NCBI RefSeq assembly: GCF_018127745.1
Contig: NZ_CP072333.1
Coordinates: 806,001 to 870,000 of the forward strand
DNA from: Porphyromonas sp. oral taxon 275
GTDB taxonomy: Bacteria; Bacteroidota; Bacteroidia; Bacteroidales; Porphyromonadaceae
Direction: 5' to 3'
DNA length: 64,000 bases
This document shows, piece by piece, positions 8,495-17,603 of this stretch (position 1 is the stretch's first letter; each line of letters starts with the position of its first letter). Both the position numbers and the translations under genes were made by a program. The notes beneath the pieces were generated by a model. The model had not been told where the DNA came from, made no database searches, and worked only from the letters and a program-made list of their open reading frames with translations.

Positions 8495-9949
8495 TTATAC
8501 GTAGACCTTCGCCGCACGAGGCTGACGGAGCAGCCACAGCCCGACGAAGGTAAAGAGTCCATTGAAGAGGAGGATCTCGTAGCCTACCTTGTAGCCCCAC
8601 AGCAGCTCGCAGCTATAGGCCAGGGCGTAGCTGACGAAGGGGGAGAGGAGGCACACGTAGGGGGTATAGCGATCCCGCACGGCGTAGTGTGTCAGGAGGC
8701 CGAAGGCATAGAGCCCCAGCAGCGGCCCGTAGGTGTAGGACACGGCGGTGAATATGGTCGTCAGTAGCGAGCCCTGCTGTATCCCCCCGATGAAGAGTAC
8801 CATCAAGGCGAAGGCCACACACATCACTAGGTGTATCCACCAGCGACGGCGCGCCGTCTGCTCCTCATCCTTGAGGTCCATGCCGAGGAAGTCGGTACAG
8901 ACCGAGGTGGTCAGCGAGGTGAGGGCGGAGTCGGCATTGGAGAAGGACGCCGCCGTGATCCCGAGGGTGAAGCAGATCATCACGCCGCTGCCTAGGTAGC
9001 CCGAGGCGAGGAAGGGAAGGATCTCATCGCCCCGCTCGGGGAGCGTGATCCCGCGGGCTGAGGCATAGCCCAGGAGGAGGATACCCAGGACGAGGAAGAG
9101 GTAGTTCAGCGGGATGAAGCCGAAGCCATAGCTGAGCATATTGCGCTGCGCCTCGGGGAGGCTGCGGCAGCTGAGGTTCTTCTGCATCATGTTCTGATCC
9201 AGCCCCGTCATCACCACGACGATGAAGGCACCACTGATCAGCTGCTTCCATAGATAGAGCGGACTGGCGACATCGTCGAGGACGAAGATGCGGCTGTGGG
9301 GAGACTGCCGTACCAGCTCCACGATGCCGCCGAGGTCGAGCTGCATCTGCGTCGAGACCTCGTAGATGGTGAAGACGAGGGCTAGGACGAGGCAGATCGT
9401 CTGGAGGACATCCGTCCAGATGATGGTGCCCATACCTCCGCGCTGCGTGTAGAGCCAGATGATCCCGACGACGCCGACGACAGTCAGACTATAGGGTACG
9501 CCCATAGGAGCGAAGACCAGAGACTGCAGGATCAGTGTGATCAGATAGAGCTTGGCCGCAGCGCCGAAGAGCTTGGAGATAAGGAAGAAGAGTGCCCCCG
9601 TCCTGTAGCTCCAGCGGCCGAAGCGCTGCTCTAGGTAGCTGTAGATGGAGACGAGCCTCAGCCTATAGTATAGCGGGAGCAGCACGTAGCTGACGATGAG
9701 GTAGCCGAGGAAGAAGCCGAGGACGAGCTGCATGTAGCTCATGTCCGCGCTCCCGACCATCCCTGGGACGGAGACGAAGGTCACGCCCGAGATGGAGTCC
9801 CCAAGCATCCCGATGGCCACGACCCACCAGGGGCTGGTGCGCCCCGCGAGGAAGAACTCGGCATTGCTCGAGCGTCTGCGGGTGAGCCAGGTGATGAAGA
9901 AGAGGAAGAGGAGGTATAGGACGAAGGTCAGGAGGACACCAGAGATCAT
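8495..9949 (-). CDS. Sodium:solute symporter (SSS family)
   Basis: This 484-residue inner-membrane protein has about 13 hydrophobic segments and belongs to the SSS family, which couples solute uptake to sodium entry. The segment GDSISGVTFVSVPG near residue 50 matches the first core helix of the family. A second typical region reads SFSNADSALTSLTTSVC, the helix carrying conserved Ser/Thr sodium ligands. The gene sits 98 bp after murI and 18 bp before the TonB receptor gene. The tight coupling to an outer-membrane receptor suggests a two-membrane uptake route for one compound. Substrate assignments within SSS are unreliable from sequence, so none is offered. Confidence 0.9.
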   Translation of the reverse strand: MISGVLLTFVLYLLFLFFITWLTRRRSSNAEFFLAGRTSPWWVVAIGMLGDSISGVTFVSVPGMVGSADMSYMQLVLGFFLGYLIVSYVLLPLYYRLRLVSIYSYLEQRFGRWSYRTGALFFLISKLFGAAAKLYLITLILQSLVFAPMGVPYSLTVVGVVGIIWLYTQRGGMGTIIWTDVLQTICLVLALVFTIYEVSTQMQLDLGGIVELVRQSPHSRIFVLDDVASPLYLWKQLISGAFIVVVMTGLDQNMMQKNLSCRSLPEAQRNMLSYGFGFIPLNYLFLVLGILLLGYASARGITLPERGDEILPFLASGYLGSGVMICFTLGITAASFSNADSALTSLTTSVCTDFLGMDLKDEEQTARRRWWIHLVMCVAFALMVLFIGGIQQGSLLTTIFTAVSYTYGPLLGLYAFGLLTHYAVRDRYTPYVCLLSPFVSYALAYSCELLWGYKVGYEILLFNGLFTFVGLWLLRQPRAAKVYV

Positions 9950-10047
9950 GATCGTGTGTGGGGCTGCTACAGAGGCGAGGCACTAGGGCGTGCTGCGTGA
10001 GGCTATGCTGTGGGCTTACTCTAGGGACTGTTGTGTAGGGGGAGGGA

Positions 10048-10875
10048 CTAAGGGGCGATGCGGACACGCACGGCATCGACCTCGGTGCCAGTGAAGATGC
10101 TTGCCAGCTCGGCGAACTTCTCAGGGCACTCCGTCGTGCGGTAGGAGATGCCTCCGCCTTGGCTGAGGCGCTGCTCCATCTCGGGGTGGCGCTGGAGGTA
10201 GTCCTCCAGTGAGGCAGCTACCAGCTCGCCCTGAGAGATGATCTTGATATGCTCGGGCAGGGCTGCCTCTATCTTGGGACGCAGCAGCGGGTAGTGGGTG
10301 CAGGCTAGGATGAGGGTATCGATGTCCCCGTCCTGGGCTAGTAGCTGCTCTAGGTACTGCCGTACGAAGTAGTCCGCCCCTGGGCTCTGGCTCTCGCCGT
10401 ACTCCACGAGCGGCACCCACATGGGGCAGGCCTGCCCCGTCACCTGCACGTCGGGGAAGAGCTTGGCGATCTCGTGCTCGTAGGAGTGCGAGGAGATCGT
10501 CCCTGGGGTGGCGACGACGCCGATGTGCCCTGTCTCGGTGAAGCCCTCGATGGCCTCCACTGTCGGGCGGATGACGCCCAGGACGCGGCGGCTGGGGTCC
10601 TGGCTGAAGGGGAGGTAGTGCTGCTGGATCTCGCGCAGCGCCTTGGCCGAGGCGGTGTTACAGGCAAGGATCACCAGCGGGCAGCCCTCAGCGAAGAGGT
10701 ACTCGACGGCCTGCAGGGTGAAGTCATTGATCACCTCAAAGGAGCGCGTGCCGTAGGGTGCACGTGCGTTGTCCCCGAGGTAGATATAGTCGTACTGGGG
10801 GAGCTGCTTGCGGATCGCGGAGAGGATGGTCAGGCCTCCGTAGCCTGAGTCGAAGATGCCAATAGGGGAGCGCAT
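10048..10875 (-). CDS. murI: Glutamate racemase
   Basis: MurI makes D-glutamate for peptidoglycan. The 275-residue protein has the expected layout: IFDSGYGGL at the N-terminus with Asp9 and Ser10, the first catalytic cysteine Cys72 in ACNTAS, and the second Cys192 in ACTHYPLL with His194. It lies 3 bp after the downstream-half chromate transporter gene, so the genes are probably co-transcribed. The function has no evident link to chromate or to the symporter that follows. Confidence 0.95.
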   Translation of the reverse strand: MRSPIGIFDSGYGGLTILSAIRKQLPQYDYIYLGDNARAPYGTRSFEVINDFTLQAVEYLFAEGCPLVILACNTASAKALREIQQHYLPFSQDPSRRVLGVIRPTVEAIEGFTETGHIGVVATPGTISSHSYEHEIAKLFPDVQVTGQACPMWVPLVEYGESQSPGADYFVRQYLEQLLAQDGDIDTLILACTHYPLLRPKIEAALPEHIKIISQGELVAASLEDYLQRHPEMEQRLSQGGGISYRTTECPEKFAELASIFTGTEVDAVRVRIAP

Positions 10876-10878
10876 AGC

Positions 10879-11466
10879 CTAGGCTGGGATGATACTGTAG
10901 AAGAGCATGCCGAAGACGCCCGCCACGCCTAGGATAAGGATCGGACTGACGCGGAAGCGGTAGACGGCGATGAAGGCAGCGGCGAAGAGGATGAGGCTGA
11001 GGCCGAACTGCAGGCGTGCTGTGACTGGTGTGCCGAAGGTCTCGGCATTCATCAGCACCAGCGCAGCCGCTGCTATGAGGCCGACGATGGTCGGGCGTAG
11101 GACGGCGAAGATCCCCTTGATGATGCGGCTATCCTTGTGCCGTACCAAGAGACGACTGACGGCGAGCATTAGGATGAAGGGGAGCCAAAGGATGGAGAGG
11201 GTCGTCAGTAGCGAGCCCAGCATAGCCATCGAGGGCGAGTAGCCTGCGTTGACAACTGACGTGTAGCCCACGTAGGTAGCCATGTTGATCCCGAGGGGGC
11301 CAGGCGTCATCTGGCTCACCGCGACGATGTCGGTGAACTCTGCCGAGCTCAGCCAGTGATGCCTGGTCACGACCTCGCCCTGTATGAGCGAGAGCATGGC
11401 GTAGCCGCCGCCGAAGCCTACGATACCGATCTTGGAGAAGACGAGGAAGAGCTGTAGGAAGATCAT
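10879..11466 (-). CDS. Chromate transporter-family protein, second half
   Basis: This 195-residue membrane protein is one of a pair of single-domain CHR proteins. The motif FSKIGIVGFGGGYAML at the N-terminus and MTPGPLGINMATYVGY further on are family hallmarks. I chose the ATG at 11466 because the family sequence starts at MIFLQLFLVF; the reading frame is open upstream to 11499 but that part overlaps the preceding gene. The gap to the first CHR gene is 4 bp. In short-chain CHR systems the two halves work together as a heterodimer. The physiological substrate may be an anion other than chromate. Confidence 0.88.
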   Translation of the reverse strand: MIFLQLFLVFSKIGIVGFGGGYAMLSLIQGEVVTRHHWLSSAEFTDIVAVSQMTPGPLGINMATYVGYTSVVNAGYSPSMAMLGSLLTTLSILWLPFILMLAVSRLLVRHKDSRIIKGIFAVLRPTIVGLIAAAALVLMNAETFGTPVTARLQFGLSLILFAAAFIAVYRFRVSPILILGVAGVFGMLFYSIIPA

Positions 11467-11470
11467 AGCA

Positions 11471-12019
11471 CTAGGGGCGACGTGAAGAGAGCAGGCCATA
11501 GACCCAGCCGCAGAGTCCCGCGACGAGGATCACGTACACGGGCGAGACCCCGAGCAGATAGATGAGCCCTGCCGCAAGGATAGGGATCCAGAAAGTGTAG
11601 CGCGTCAGCTGTGCCGTGCGCGCCATGGAGAAGACGGGGGCCGCGATCATCGCCACGACTACGGGGCGTATGGCACGGAAGGCATACTCCACGAGCTGGA
11701 TATCCTTGTACTCATGGAAGAAGGACGCCAGTAGCAGGATGATGACGAAGGAGGGGAGTACGTTGGCCCCAGCTGCTAGCAGAGCCATACGTACCCCACC
11801 GAGCTTGTAGCCGATGTGCCCCGCCATGTCGACGGCGAAGATCCCCGGGGTGGCCTGGGCTACGGCGAGGATGTCGAGGAACTCCTGCTTGCTGAGCCAG
11901 CCTGCCTTATCGACGATCTCACGCTCCATCATCGGGATCATGGCATAGCCGCCGCCGATGGTCGTGATGCCGATCTTGAAGAAGATGCTGAAGAGTTGTC
12001 GCTGCTCTTGGCGTGTCAT
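11471..12019 (-). CDS. Chromate transporter-family protein, first half
   Basis: This 182-residue membrane protein is the first of the CHR pair. The segment FFKIGITTIGGGYAMIPMM and the later QATPGIFAVDMAGHIGY correspond to the same motifs in its neighbour, showing that the two are paralogous halves of one transporter. I chose the ATG at 12019 (MTRQEQRQLF) over the upstream in-frame start at 12070, which would run into the terminator hairpin. No TAnnTTTG box is visible in the 105-bp gap to pepO, so the promoter is unclear. Confidence 0.88.
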   Translation of the reverse strand: MTRQEQRQLFSIFFKIGITTIGGGYAMIPMMEREIVDKAGWLSKQEFLDILAVAQATPGIFAVDMAGHIGYKLGGVRMALLAAGANVLPSFVIILLLASFFHEYKDIQLVEYAFRAIRPVVVAMIAAPVFSMARTAQLTRYTFWIPILAAGLIYLLGVSPVYVILVAGLCGWVYGLLSSRRP

Positions 12020-12062
12020 TGGATAGGGTAGAGGGAGAGCTGCTCCTGAGGCCAAAGAAAGG

Positions 12063-12102
12063 GCGAGCAAGTACCCTGCTGTAGGGCTAGGTACTTGCTC
12101 GC
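12063..12102 (-). terminator. Rho-independent terminator of pepO
   Basis: A perfect 12-bp stem (GCGAGCAAGTAC pairing with GTACTTGCTCGC) is followed on the minus strand by a T-rich stretch (TTTCTTT, complement of 12054-12060). It separates pepO from the chromate-transporter genes. Confidence 0.8.
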
Positions 12103-12124
12103 TTGCCTTGGGAAGGGGAGTGGG

Positions 12125-14176
12125 CTACCAGACGAGGACGCGCTGGCTAGGAGCCAGGTACATCTTGTCGCTCGGCTTGATCTGGAAGGCCTTATAGAAA
12201 GGGTCGATGTTTTTGAGCGCCTGATTGACACGCAGCAGCCCGAGGCTGTGGGGGTCGATCTTGGTCAGGCGGCGGATCTCAGCCTCGGTGATATTCTGTC
12301 CCCAGAGGCGTGCGTAGGCGATGTAGAAGCGCTGCTCGGGTGTCAGGCCGTCGATCTTAGTCACCTTCTGCCCCTGCTGGGCGATCTGCAGCGCCAGGTG
12401 GGCGATGGTCAGCCCGCCCTGATCGGCGATGTTCTCCCCGAGTGTCAGGGCTCCATTAGCCTTGAGCCCTGGGGCTACCGTGACGGCGGAGACCTGCTTG
12501 GCCAGACGCTCGGTCGTAGCCTCGAACTTCTTACGGTCCGACTCCGTCCACCAGTTGTTCATGTTCCCGTCCTTGTCGAAGTTGGAGCCCTCGTCGTCGA
12601 AGCCGTGTGTCATCTCGTGCCCGATGACCACCCCGATCGCTCCGTAGTTCACGGCGTCGTCGGCCGCCATATTGAAGAAGGGCGGCTGGAGGATCCCTGC
12701 GGGGAAGCAGATCTCATTGGTCGTGGGCATATAGTAGGCATTGACCTCCTGGGGATTCATCAGCCACTTAGCGCGGTCTACGGGCTGACCGAGGTCCTTG
12801 AGGTTGTCGGCCTGCGCGAAGGCAGAGGCCGCCTCGAGGTTCTCATAGTAACTCTTGCTGGCGTCGATGTCGAGGCTGCTGAAGTCCTGCCACTTGTCAG
12901 GGTAGCCGATCTTGATGACGAAGCTGCTGAGCTTCTCCTGAGCCTTCTGCTTGGTCTCGGCACTCATCCAGCTGAGGGCATCGACGCGCTGCGAGAGGGC
13001 CTTCTGTAGGTTCTTGACCAGCTGGAGCATGCGTTCCTTGGCCTCGGGGGAGAAGTGACGCTTGACGTACTCCTGCCCTAGGGGCTCACCCAGCACGCTC
13101 TGCACGACGCTGAGGCTGCGGCGCCAGCGCGGGTGCATCTCCTTGCGCCCGCTCAGTTGCTTGCCGTAGAAGTCGAACTTAGCCTCGGCGAAGGCATCGC
13201 TCAGGGCATCGGCCGCCCCATTGACGGTGTGGGCCAGGTAAAAGTCCTTGAGCTCGGCGAGCGGAGCGCCCGCGTACCACTTGTCGAAGGCCTTGAAGAA
13301 GTTGATCTGGGAGAAGTTCGCCGTCTCCAGCTTCAGCCCGCGCTTCTGGAAGTAGCCCAGCCAGTCGAAGCCCTTGTGCTCGGCGGCGAAGTCCGCGATA
13401 CGTACGATGTTGTAGTTCTTCTGCGAGTCGCGCAGCTCGGTCTGTGCGTAGGCGAACTGTGCCAGCTCGGTCTCCACCTTGAGCGTATTGCGGGCGATGC
13501 GCGCGGCATCCGTAGCGCTGTAGCCTGCTAGCTGCAGGACGCGCACGAGGTAGGCCTCATAGCCCTGGCGCACCTGCTTCATCTCGGCGCCCTCCTCGAC
13601 GTAGTAGTCGCGGGGACCGAGACCAAGGCTGGGCTGGAAGAGGGCGAAGATGTTCATCGTGCTGTTCTTTTCGTCAGCACCCACCCCCGAGCGGAAGAGG
13701 AGTCCCTCGCCGTACTTCTGGTCCTCGGCTGCGATGAGGTCGAGGAGCTCGGCCTTGGACTGGAGGCCCTCGATACGAGCTAGGTGGGGCTTGATGGGCT
13801 GAGCACCCTGGGCATTGCGCGTGACGCTATCTAGCGCCTGGGCGTAGAGGGTGGCGATGCGGTATTCATTGCTCCCCTTCGCTTGCTGGCTGTGGGAGAG
13901 CTCCTCGACGATTTGGCGGATCTGTGTCGTGGAGGAGTCCTGAAGGATGTCGAAGGTGCCGAAGCGGCTGTAGGCAGGCTTCAGGGGATTCTTCTTGATC
14001 CAGCCGCCATTGACGTAGTGGTAGAAGTCGGTCTGCGGGCGCACCTTGAGATCCATGTCTGCAAAGTCGATGGCGGGCTTGCCCTTGCCCTTGGGTGCCT
14101 GAGCGCTGGCCGTCGTGAGGCCCTGGGCGATGAGTGCCCCGAGGCCTAGGGTGATAATAGTCTTTTTAATCCCCAT
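12125..14176 (-). CDS. pepO: M13 family zinc metallopeptidase (neprilysin/PepO-like endopeptidase)
   Basis: This 683-residue secreted endopeptidase probably cuts peptides, as expected in an organism living on protein. A signal peptide ends near TASAQ (about residue 26). The N-terminal M13 domain (DFYHYVNGGWIKKNP) precedes the catalytic domain. The zinc motif HEMTH is at residues 520-524 and the third ligand Glu581 is in GENIADQGG. The C-terminus VLVW resembles the conserved aromatic end of the family. A TAnnTTTG box at 14245-14252 and a strong terminator at 12063-12102 suggest transcription as a single gene. P. gingivalis PepO is a known relative; orthology is an inference. Confidence 0.93.
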   Translation of the reverse strand: MGIKKTIITLGLGALIAQGLTTASAQAPKGKGKPAIDFADMDLKVRPQTDFYHYVNGGWIKKNPLKPAYSRFGTFDILQDSSTTQIRQIVEELSHSQQAKGSNEYRIATLYAQALDSVTRNAQGAQPIKPHLARIEGLQSKAELLDLIAAEDQKYGEGLLFRSGVGADEKNSTMNIFALFQPSLGLGPRDYYVEEGAEMKQVRQGYEAYLVRVLQLAGYSATDAARIARNTLKVETELAQFAYAQTELRDSQKNYNIVRIADFAAEHKGFDWLGYFQKRGLKLETANFSQINFFKAFDKWYAGAPLAELKDFYLAHTVNGAADALSDAFAEAKFDFYGKQLSGRKEMHPRWRRSLSVVQSVLGEPLGQEYVKRHFSPEAKERMLQLVKNLQKALSQRVDALSWMSAETKQKAQEKLSSFVIKIGYPDKWQDFSSLDIDASKSYYENLEAASAFAQADNLKDLGQPVDRAKWLMNPQEVNAYYMPTTNEICFPAGILQPPFFNMAADDAVNYGAIGVVIGHEMTHGFDDEGSNFDKDGNMNNWWTESDRKKFEATTERLAKQVSAVTVAPGLKANGALTLGENIADQGGLTIAHLALQIAQQGQKVTKIDGLTPEQRFYIAYARLWGQNITEAEIRRLTKIDPHSLGLLRVNQALKNIDPFYKAFQIKPSDKMYLAPSQRVLVW

Positions 14177-14244
14177 AGTTGTATCTCTTATCCTTGATGT
14201 GTGTGCGTGCGGGCTAGGGATGCCAGGCCCGCCTTTGCGTGCGA

Positions 14245-14252
14245 CAAATATA
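14245..14252 (-). promoter_or_regulatory. Bacteroidota-type -7 box for pepO
   Basis: Minus strand reads TATATTTG, preceded by GAAAGTCG, about 70 bp upstream of the pepO start codon. Confidence 0.6.
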
Positions 14253-14304
14253 CGACTTTCTTCCCTCCCCTAGGGCGACGCAGCCTGGGGCAAGCGCTAG
14301 CGGC

Positions 14305-14433
14305 ACGAGGGATATCCGTCACGGAGCTGAGAGATATCCGTCACGGAGCTGAGGGCTATCTGTCAGCCACCTGAGGGGTATCGGTGAGCTAGGCTGAGGG
14401 ATATCAGTCAGCGCTGTGAGGGCTATCAGTCCG
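14305..14433 (-). repeat. Palindrome array 2, six units (reverse)
   Basis: Six units start at 14305, 14327, 14349, 14371, 14394 and 14416. The period is 22 bp except for one 23-bp step. Unit 5 reads CTGAGGGATATCAGTCAG. No unit has GACGTC. This is the only array with more than four units. The 382-bp gap between pepO and the TamL-like gene otherwise holds only the pepO promoter and a hairpin. Confidence 0.88.
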
Positions 14434-14463
14434 CTACGCTCGGGCTAAGGGCTGCCTTGATAC

Positions 14464-14502
14464 AGCACGAGCCCAGCCGTCGGGGAGGGCTGGGCTCGTG
14501 CT
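14464..14502 (-). terminator. Hairpin downstream of the TamL-like gene
   Basis: A perfect 15-bp stem (AGCACGAGCCCAGCC with its complement) and a 9-base loop lie 57 bp past the stop codon. There is no T-run, so it is a strong hairpin but not a textbook intrinsic terminator. Confidence 0.6.
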
Positions 14503-14558
14503 ACTTAGGGCGAAGGTGAGGCGCTGCGGCCTCGCGTATGGGATGGGCCTCGTGTGCC

Positions 14559-16847
14559 TTAGAAGGGGTAGCCGATGGCGAAGTGGAAGGCTAGGAGTTC
14601 GTGCGGGCTCTGATAGCCGATGACCCAGGGGCGGCCATTCTCGACCTGTGGGTCATAGAGCTTGAGCCCTGCGTCGAAGCGTAGGACGAAGTAGTTGAAG
14701 TCCCAGCGCAGCCCCATCCCAGAGGAGAGGGCAATCTCGCGGTAGAAGCGCTTCACGTCAAAGACGCCCTGCGGCTGGTTCTCGTAGTCGCGGATGGTCC
14801 AGATATTCCCCGCGTCGGCGAAGAAGGCCAGCTGGATGTCCCTGAGGGCACGCATCCGATACTCGGCACTGAGCTCCAGCTTGAGGTCTCCCACCTGGTC
14901 GAAGATCGTACGGCTTGCCGAGCGGGGCATGCTCCCTGGGCCTAGGCTGCGGGCACTCCAGCCGCGTATGCTATTGGCCCCCCCGACGAAGTAGCGCAGG
15001 TCCACGGGGACGAAGCGGCTATTGCCGTAGGGGATAGCGGCGCCTAGCCCGAGGCGATAGGCGAAGGCATTGCCCTCACCGAGGCGACGCAGGCCGCTGT
15101 AGTCGATCTCGGCCTTGACGAACTGCGCGTAGTTCGTGCCAAAGAGCTCGTATTCGCCACTCCCTGCCTTCTCCTGCCCTAGGAGATGGGAGAGCCCGTA
15201 GAGGACGTTGCCCGCCGACTGGAGGTAGAGGCGGAGGTTGTGCACCCAGGGGCTGGTATTGAGGCGATAGTCGTTGAGCGAGTTGTAGCGGAAGAGGTAG
15301 GAGGCGCCGAAGACAAACTGGTCACGGTAGTTGAGGATCTGTGTGATCAGCGGTAGGAGCCTGCGGAAGTCCTCGTTGATATAGCCGAAGTGGAGGTAGT
15401 CCAGGTCCACCACCTTGAGCTGATGGCGGTAGGCGCTACTGTAGTGGCTGTACCAGCTATAGCCCCAGTCGAAGGAGAGAATATTGCGGCTGAACTCGGG
15501 ACGGCTGTGGTGGTCGTAGCTGAGCTGCAGGTCCGTAGTGGAGCGGATTGTCGAGGGCCCGCTGGTGTGGAGGAAGGGGATGAGGAGCTTAGGGAAGCTC
15601 AGCGAGGTCTCCAGGCCGTAGCTGCGGTGGTCGCTGGCCTTGCCGCGGAAGCTCTCGTAGCCGCCGCGTAGCTGCAGGCGCCACTGCTCACCCCCAGCGA
15701 AGAGATTATTGTGCAGGAAGGTCAGTGAGGCACTCGCCCCTAGGCTGCCCGAGGAATTGGTGCCGACGATATCGCCGCTGAGGCTCTTGCTGCGCTCGGC
15801 CGTGGTCAGGATGTCGGCATTCAGCACGGGCTCCTTGGACACTGTGTCTGGCTGGTAGCGTATGGAGACGGAGCGTAGGCTCGCCAGGTCGCTGAGGCTG
15901 GAGTAGGTGCGTGCCGTGCTCTGCTGGGAATAGAGATCCCCTGGGCGTATCCAGATACGGTGGTCGAGCTCCGAGGGGCGCAGGTAGTGCAGGCGCTCCA
16001 GGCGGTAGTCGATGCCATTGTGCGTAGTGTCGCGGTAGAGCATCGTGTCACTTGGCTCGCTGCGCCCCTGATGCAGCAGGCGCACCCGCCCGATACGGTA
16101 GACGGACTGGCTGCTATTGATACGGCTGCGTACCCAGACGTCCTGATGGGCCAGTGTGTCGACATCGAAGCGAATGCTATCCCCCGTGAAGGTGTAGTAG
16201 CCGCGATTGCGTAGGATGAGGGCGATACGCTCCTGCTCGGCGCGCATGGCCTTGGGCGAGAGCTTCTGCCCAGGACGGAGGAGGCTGCTGTACTGCTCCC
16301 CGTAGTAGAGCCGTCGCTGTAGGAGCGTGTCTGTGGGGTGAAGCAGGGGGCGGAGGGTGCTGTCGCTGATCGCCTCTTCGTGATGGCCTATGGTGAAGCG
16401 TGGCCCTGGGGTGATGTGGTATAGGAGACGCGCCTTGCGCCCCGCGGTATCGACCTGCAGCTGGGTCTCGGCATTGAGGTAGCCGAGGTTGTAGAGCGCG
16501 GCGGTGAGATTCGCCCGACCGAACTCTGCCTCCTGCTCATTGTAGAGTACGGGGGCGCTGCCGATACGGCGTAGCAGGCGGTTGATGAAGCTGTTGCTGC
16601 CTGGCTTACTTAGGTTGTAGATGCCCAGCGTCCAGTCGAAGACGCCGAGCAGACGCGCATTGGGCTGTAGCGGGAGGTAGTTCCTCAGCTCGCCCAGCTC
16701 CCGCTCTTCGCTCGGGCTCAGCGAGTCCACCTGGATCTTGACACTACGCAGGAGGTACTGCCCGGGCTGTACGTGGCGCGTCGTATTGCAGGCACTCAGC
16801 AGGAGGAGTCCCGTGAGACCGTAGAGGGGGGGCCGTCTTCTAGTCAT
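14559..16847 (-). CDS. BamA/TamA-family outer-membrane lipoprotein (TamL-like)
   Basis: This 762-residue protein is an Omp85-superfamily barrel with a lipoprotein-type signal: LLLLSACNTTRHVQPGQ places the lipidated Cys about 20 residues in. That layout matches TamL, the lipoprotein form of TamA known from Bacteroidota. POTRA-like repeats precede the barrel, the family motif appears as VGGANSIRGW, and the chain ends FAIGYPF with the terminal Phe typical of outer-membrane barrels. I chose the ATG at 16847, which overlaps the aroE stop by 8 bp, over an in-frame start inside aroE. It is a paralogue of the gene at 41634-44042, sharing VGGANSIR, DAGN and the C-terminal AIGYPF. Unlike that gene it has no tamB beside it, so its partner and clients are unknown. 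Confidence 0.88.
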   Translation of the reverse strand: MTRRRPPLYGLTGLLLLSACNTTRHVQPGQYLLRSVKIQVDSLSPSEERELGELRNYLPLQPNARLLGVFDWTLGIYNLSKPGSNSFINRLLRRIGSAPVLYNEQEAEFGRANLTAALYNLGYLNAETQLQVDTAGRKARLLYHITPGPRFTIGHHEEAISDSTLRPLLHPTDTLLQRRLYYGEQYSSLLRPGQKLSPKAMRAEQERIALILRNRGYYTFTGDSIRFDVDTLAHQDVWVRSRINSSQSVYRIGRVRLLHQGRSEPSDTMLYRDTTHNGIDYRLERLHYLRPSELDHRIWIRPGDLYSQQSTARTYSSLSDLASLRSVSIRYQPDTVSKEPVLNADILTTAERSKSLSGDIVGTNSSGSLGASASLTFLHNNLFAGGEQWRLQLRGGYESFRGKASDHRSYGLETSLSFPKLLIPFLHTSGPSTIRSTTDLQLSYDHHSRPEFSRNILSFDWGYSWYSHYSSAYRHQLKVVDLDYLHFGYINEDFRRLLPLITQILNYRDQFVFGASYLFRYNSLNDYRLNTSPWVHNLRLYLQSAGNVLYGLSHLLGQEKAGSGEYELFGTNYAQFVKAEIDYSGLRRLGEGNAFAYRLGLGAAIPYGNSRFVPVDLRYFVGGANSIRGWSARSLGPGSMPRSASRTIFDQVGDLKLELSAEYRMRALRDIQLAFFADAGNIWTIRDYENQPQGVFDVKRFYREIALSSGMGLRWDFNYFVLRFDAGLKLYDPQVENGRPWVIGYQSPHELLAFHFAIGYPF

Positions 16848-17592
16848 TGCAGGTCCATATATGCCAGGCGGCATCGGCCTGGAGGTGGAGCATCTCGAGC
16901 CCGTCCTTAGTCTGGGCACCTCGGGCTGCAGCCAGCTCGAGGAAGCGGATGGGCGAGGGATTGTAGATGAGGTCGTAGCAGTAGTGTGCGGGTGTCAGCG
17001 CCTCGTAGGGTAGCTGTAGCGTCTCCCCGAGCTGGAGGCCGACGGGTGTCGTATTGACCCAGAGCGGGTAGCGAGCGGCCAGCTCTGGGCTTAGCTCCTC
17101 GTAGCTTAGCTGTTCTGCACGGGGCTGGCGGCTGACGAGCGTCGGGCTGATGCCGCGCTCCGTCAGGGCATGGACTACGGCGCGAGCAGCGCCCCCAGTT
17201 CCAAGTACCAGGGCTCGATCGAGCTTAGCTTCCCGTAGCCAGCCGTCGAGGCTAAGGCCGAAGCCGAGGTGATCCGTATTGTAGGCCTTGATCTCCAGCG
17301 CATCGTCTGTGCGGCGATGTATGGCGAGGACATTGGCCGAACCTATAGCCTCGACCTCGGGACTGAGCTGCTGGGCGTAGCGCAGCACCTGCTCCTTGTA
17401 GGGTAGTGTGACGTTGAGCCCGACCAGCTCAGGCTGCTCGCGGAGCAGTGCCTCGAGCTCCTCGATGCGCTCCAGAGGGAAGAGCCTGTAGTCCGCAGCT
17501 ATCCCCTCGCGCTCGAAGCGCTCGCGGAAGTACTCAGGGGAGAAGCTGTGGGAGAGCCTCTGGCCTATGAGCCCGTATAGCTTAGCCTTCAT
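16840..17592 (-). CDS. aroE: Shikimate dehydrogenase
   Basis: AroE reduces 3-dehydroshikimate to shikimate with NADPH in aromatic amino acid synthesis. The 250 residues are slightly short but complete. The substrate site is visible in SHSFSP near the N-terminus, NVTLPYKE with catalytic Lys66, and NTDHLGF with Asp107. The nucleotide-binding loop is GTGGAARAV. The gene begins 11 bp after cobL and overlaps the TamL-like gene by 8 bp, suggesting translational coupling, though no functional link is evident. Confidence 0.94.
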   Translation of the reverse strand: MKAKLYGLIGQRLSHSFSPEYFRERFEREGIAADYRLFPLERIEELEALLREQPELVGLNVTLPYKEQVLRYAQQLSPEVEAIGSANVLAIHRRTDDALEIKAYNTDHLGFGLSLDGWLREAKLDRALVLGTGGAARAVVHALTERGISPTLVSRQPRAEQLSYEELSPELAARYPLWVNTTPVGLQLGETLQLPYEALTPAHYCYDLIYNPSPIRFLELAAARGAQTKDGLEMLHLQADAAWHIWTCND

Positions 17593-17603
17593 CGCCTCGC
17601 TGC

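Noticed and set aside
12095..13009. A 304-codon open frame antisense to pepO
   Set aside because: It covers the conserved M13 catalytic region on the other strand and has a biased composition.
16848..16919. An upstream start for the TamL-like gene inside aroE
   Set aside because: The lipoprotein signal begins at the ATG at 16847; the longer form would bury it.
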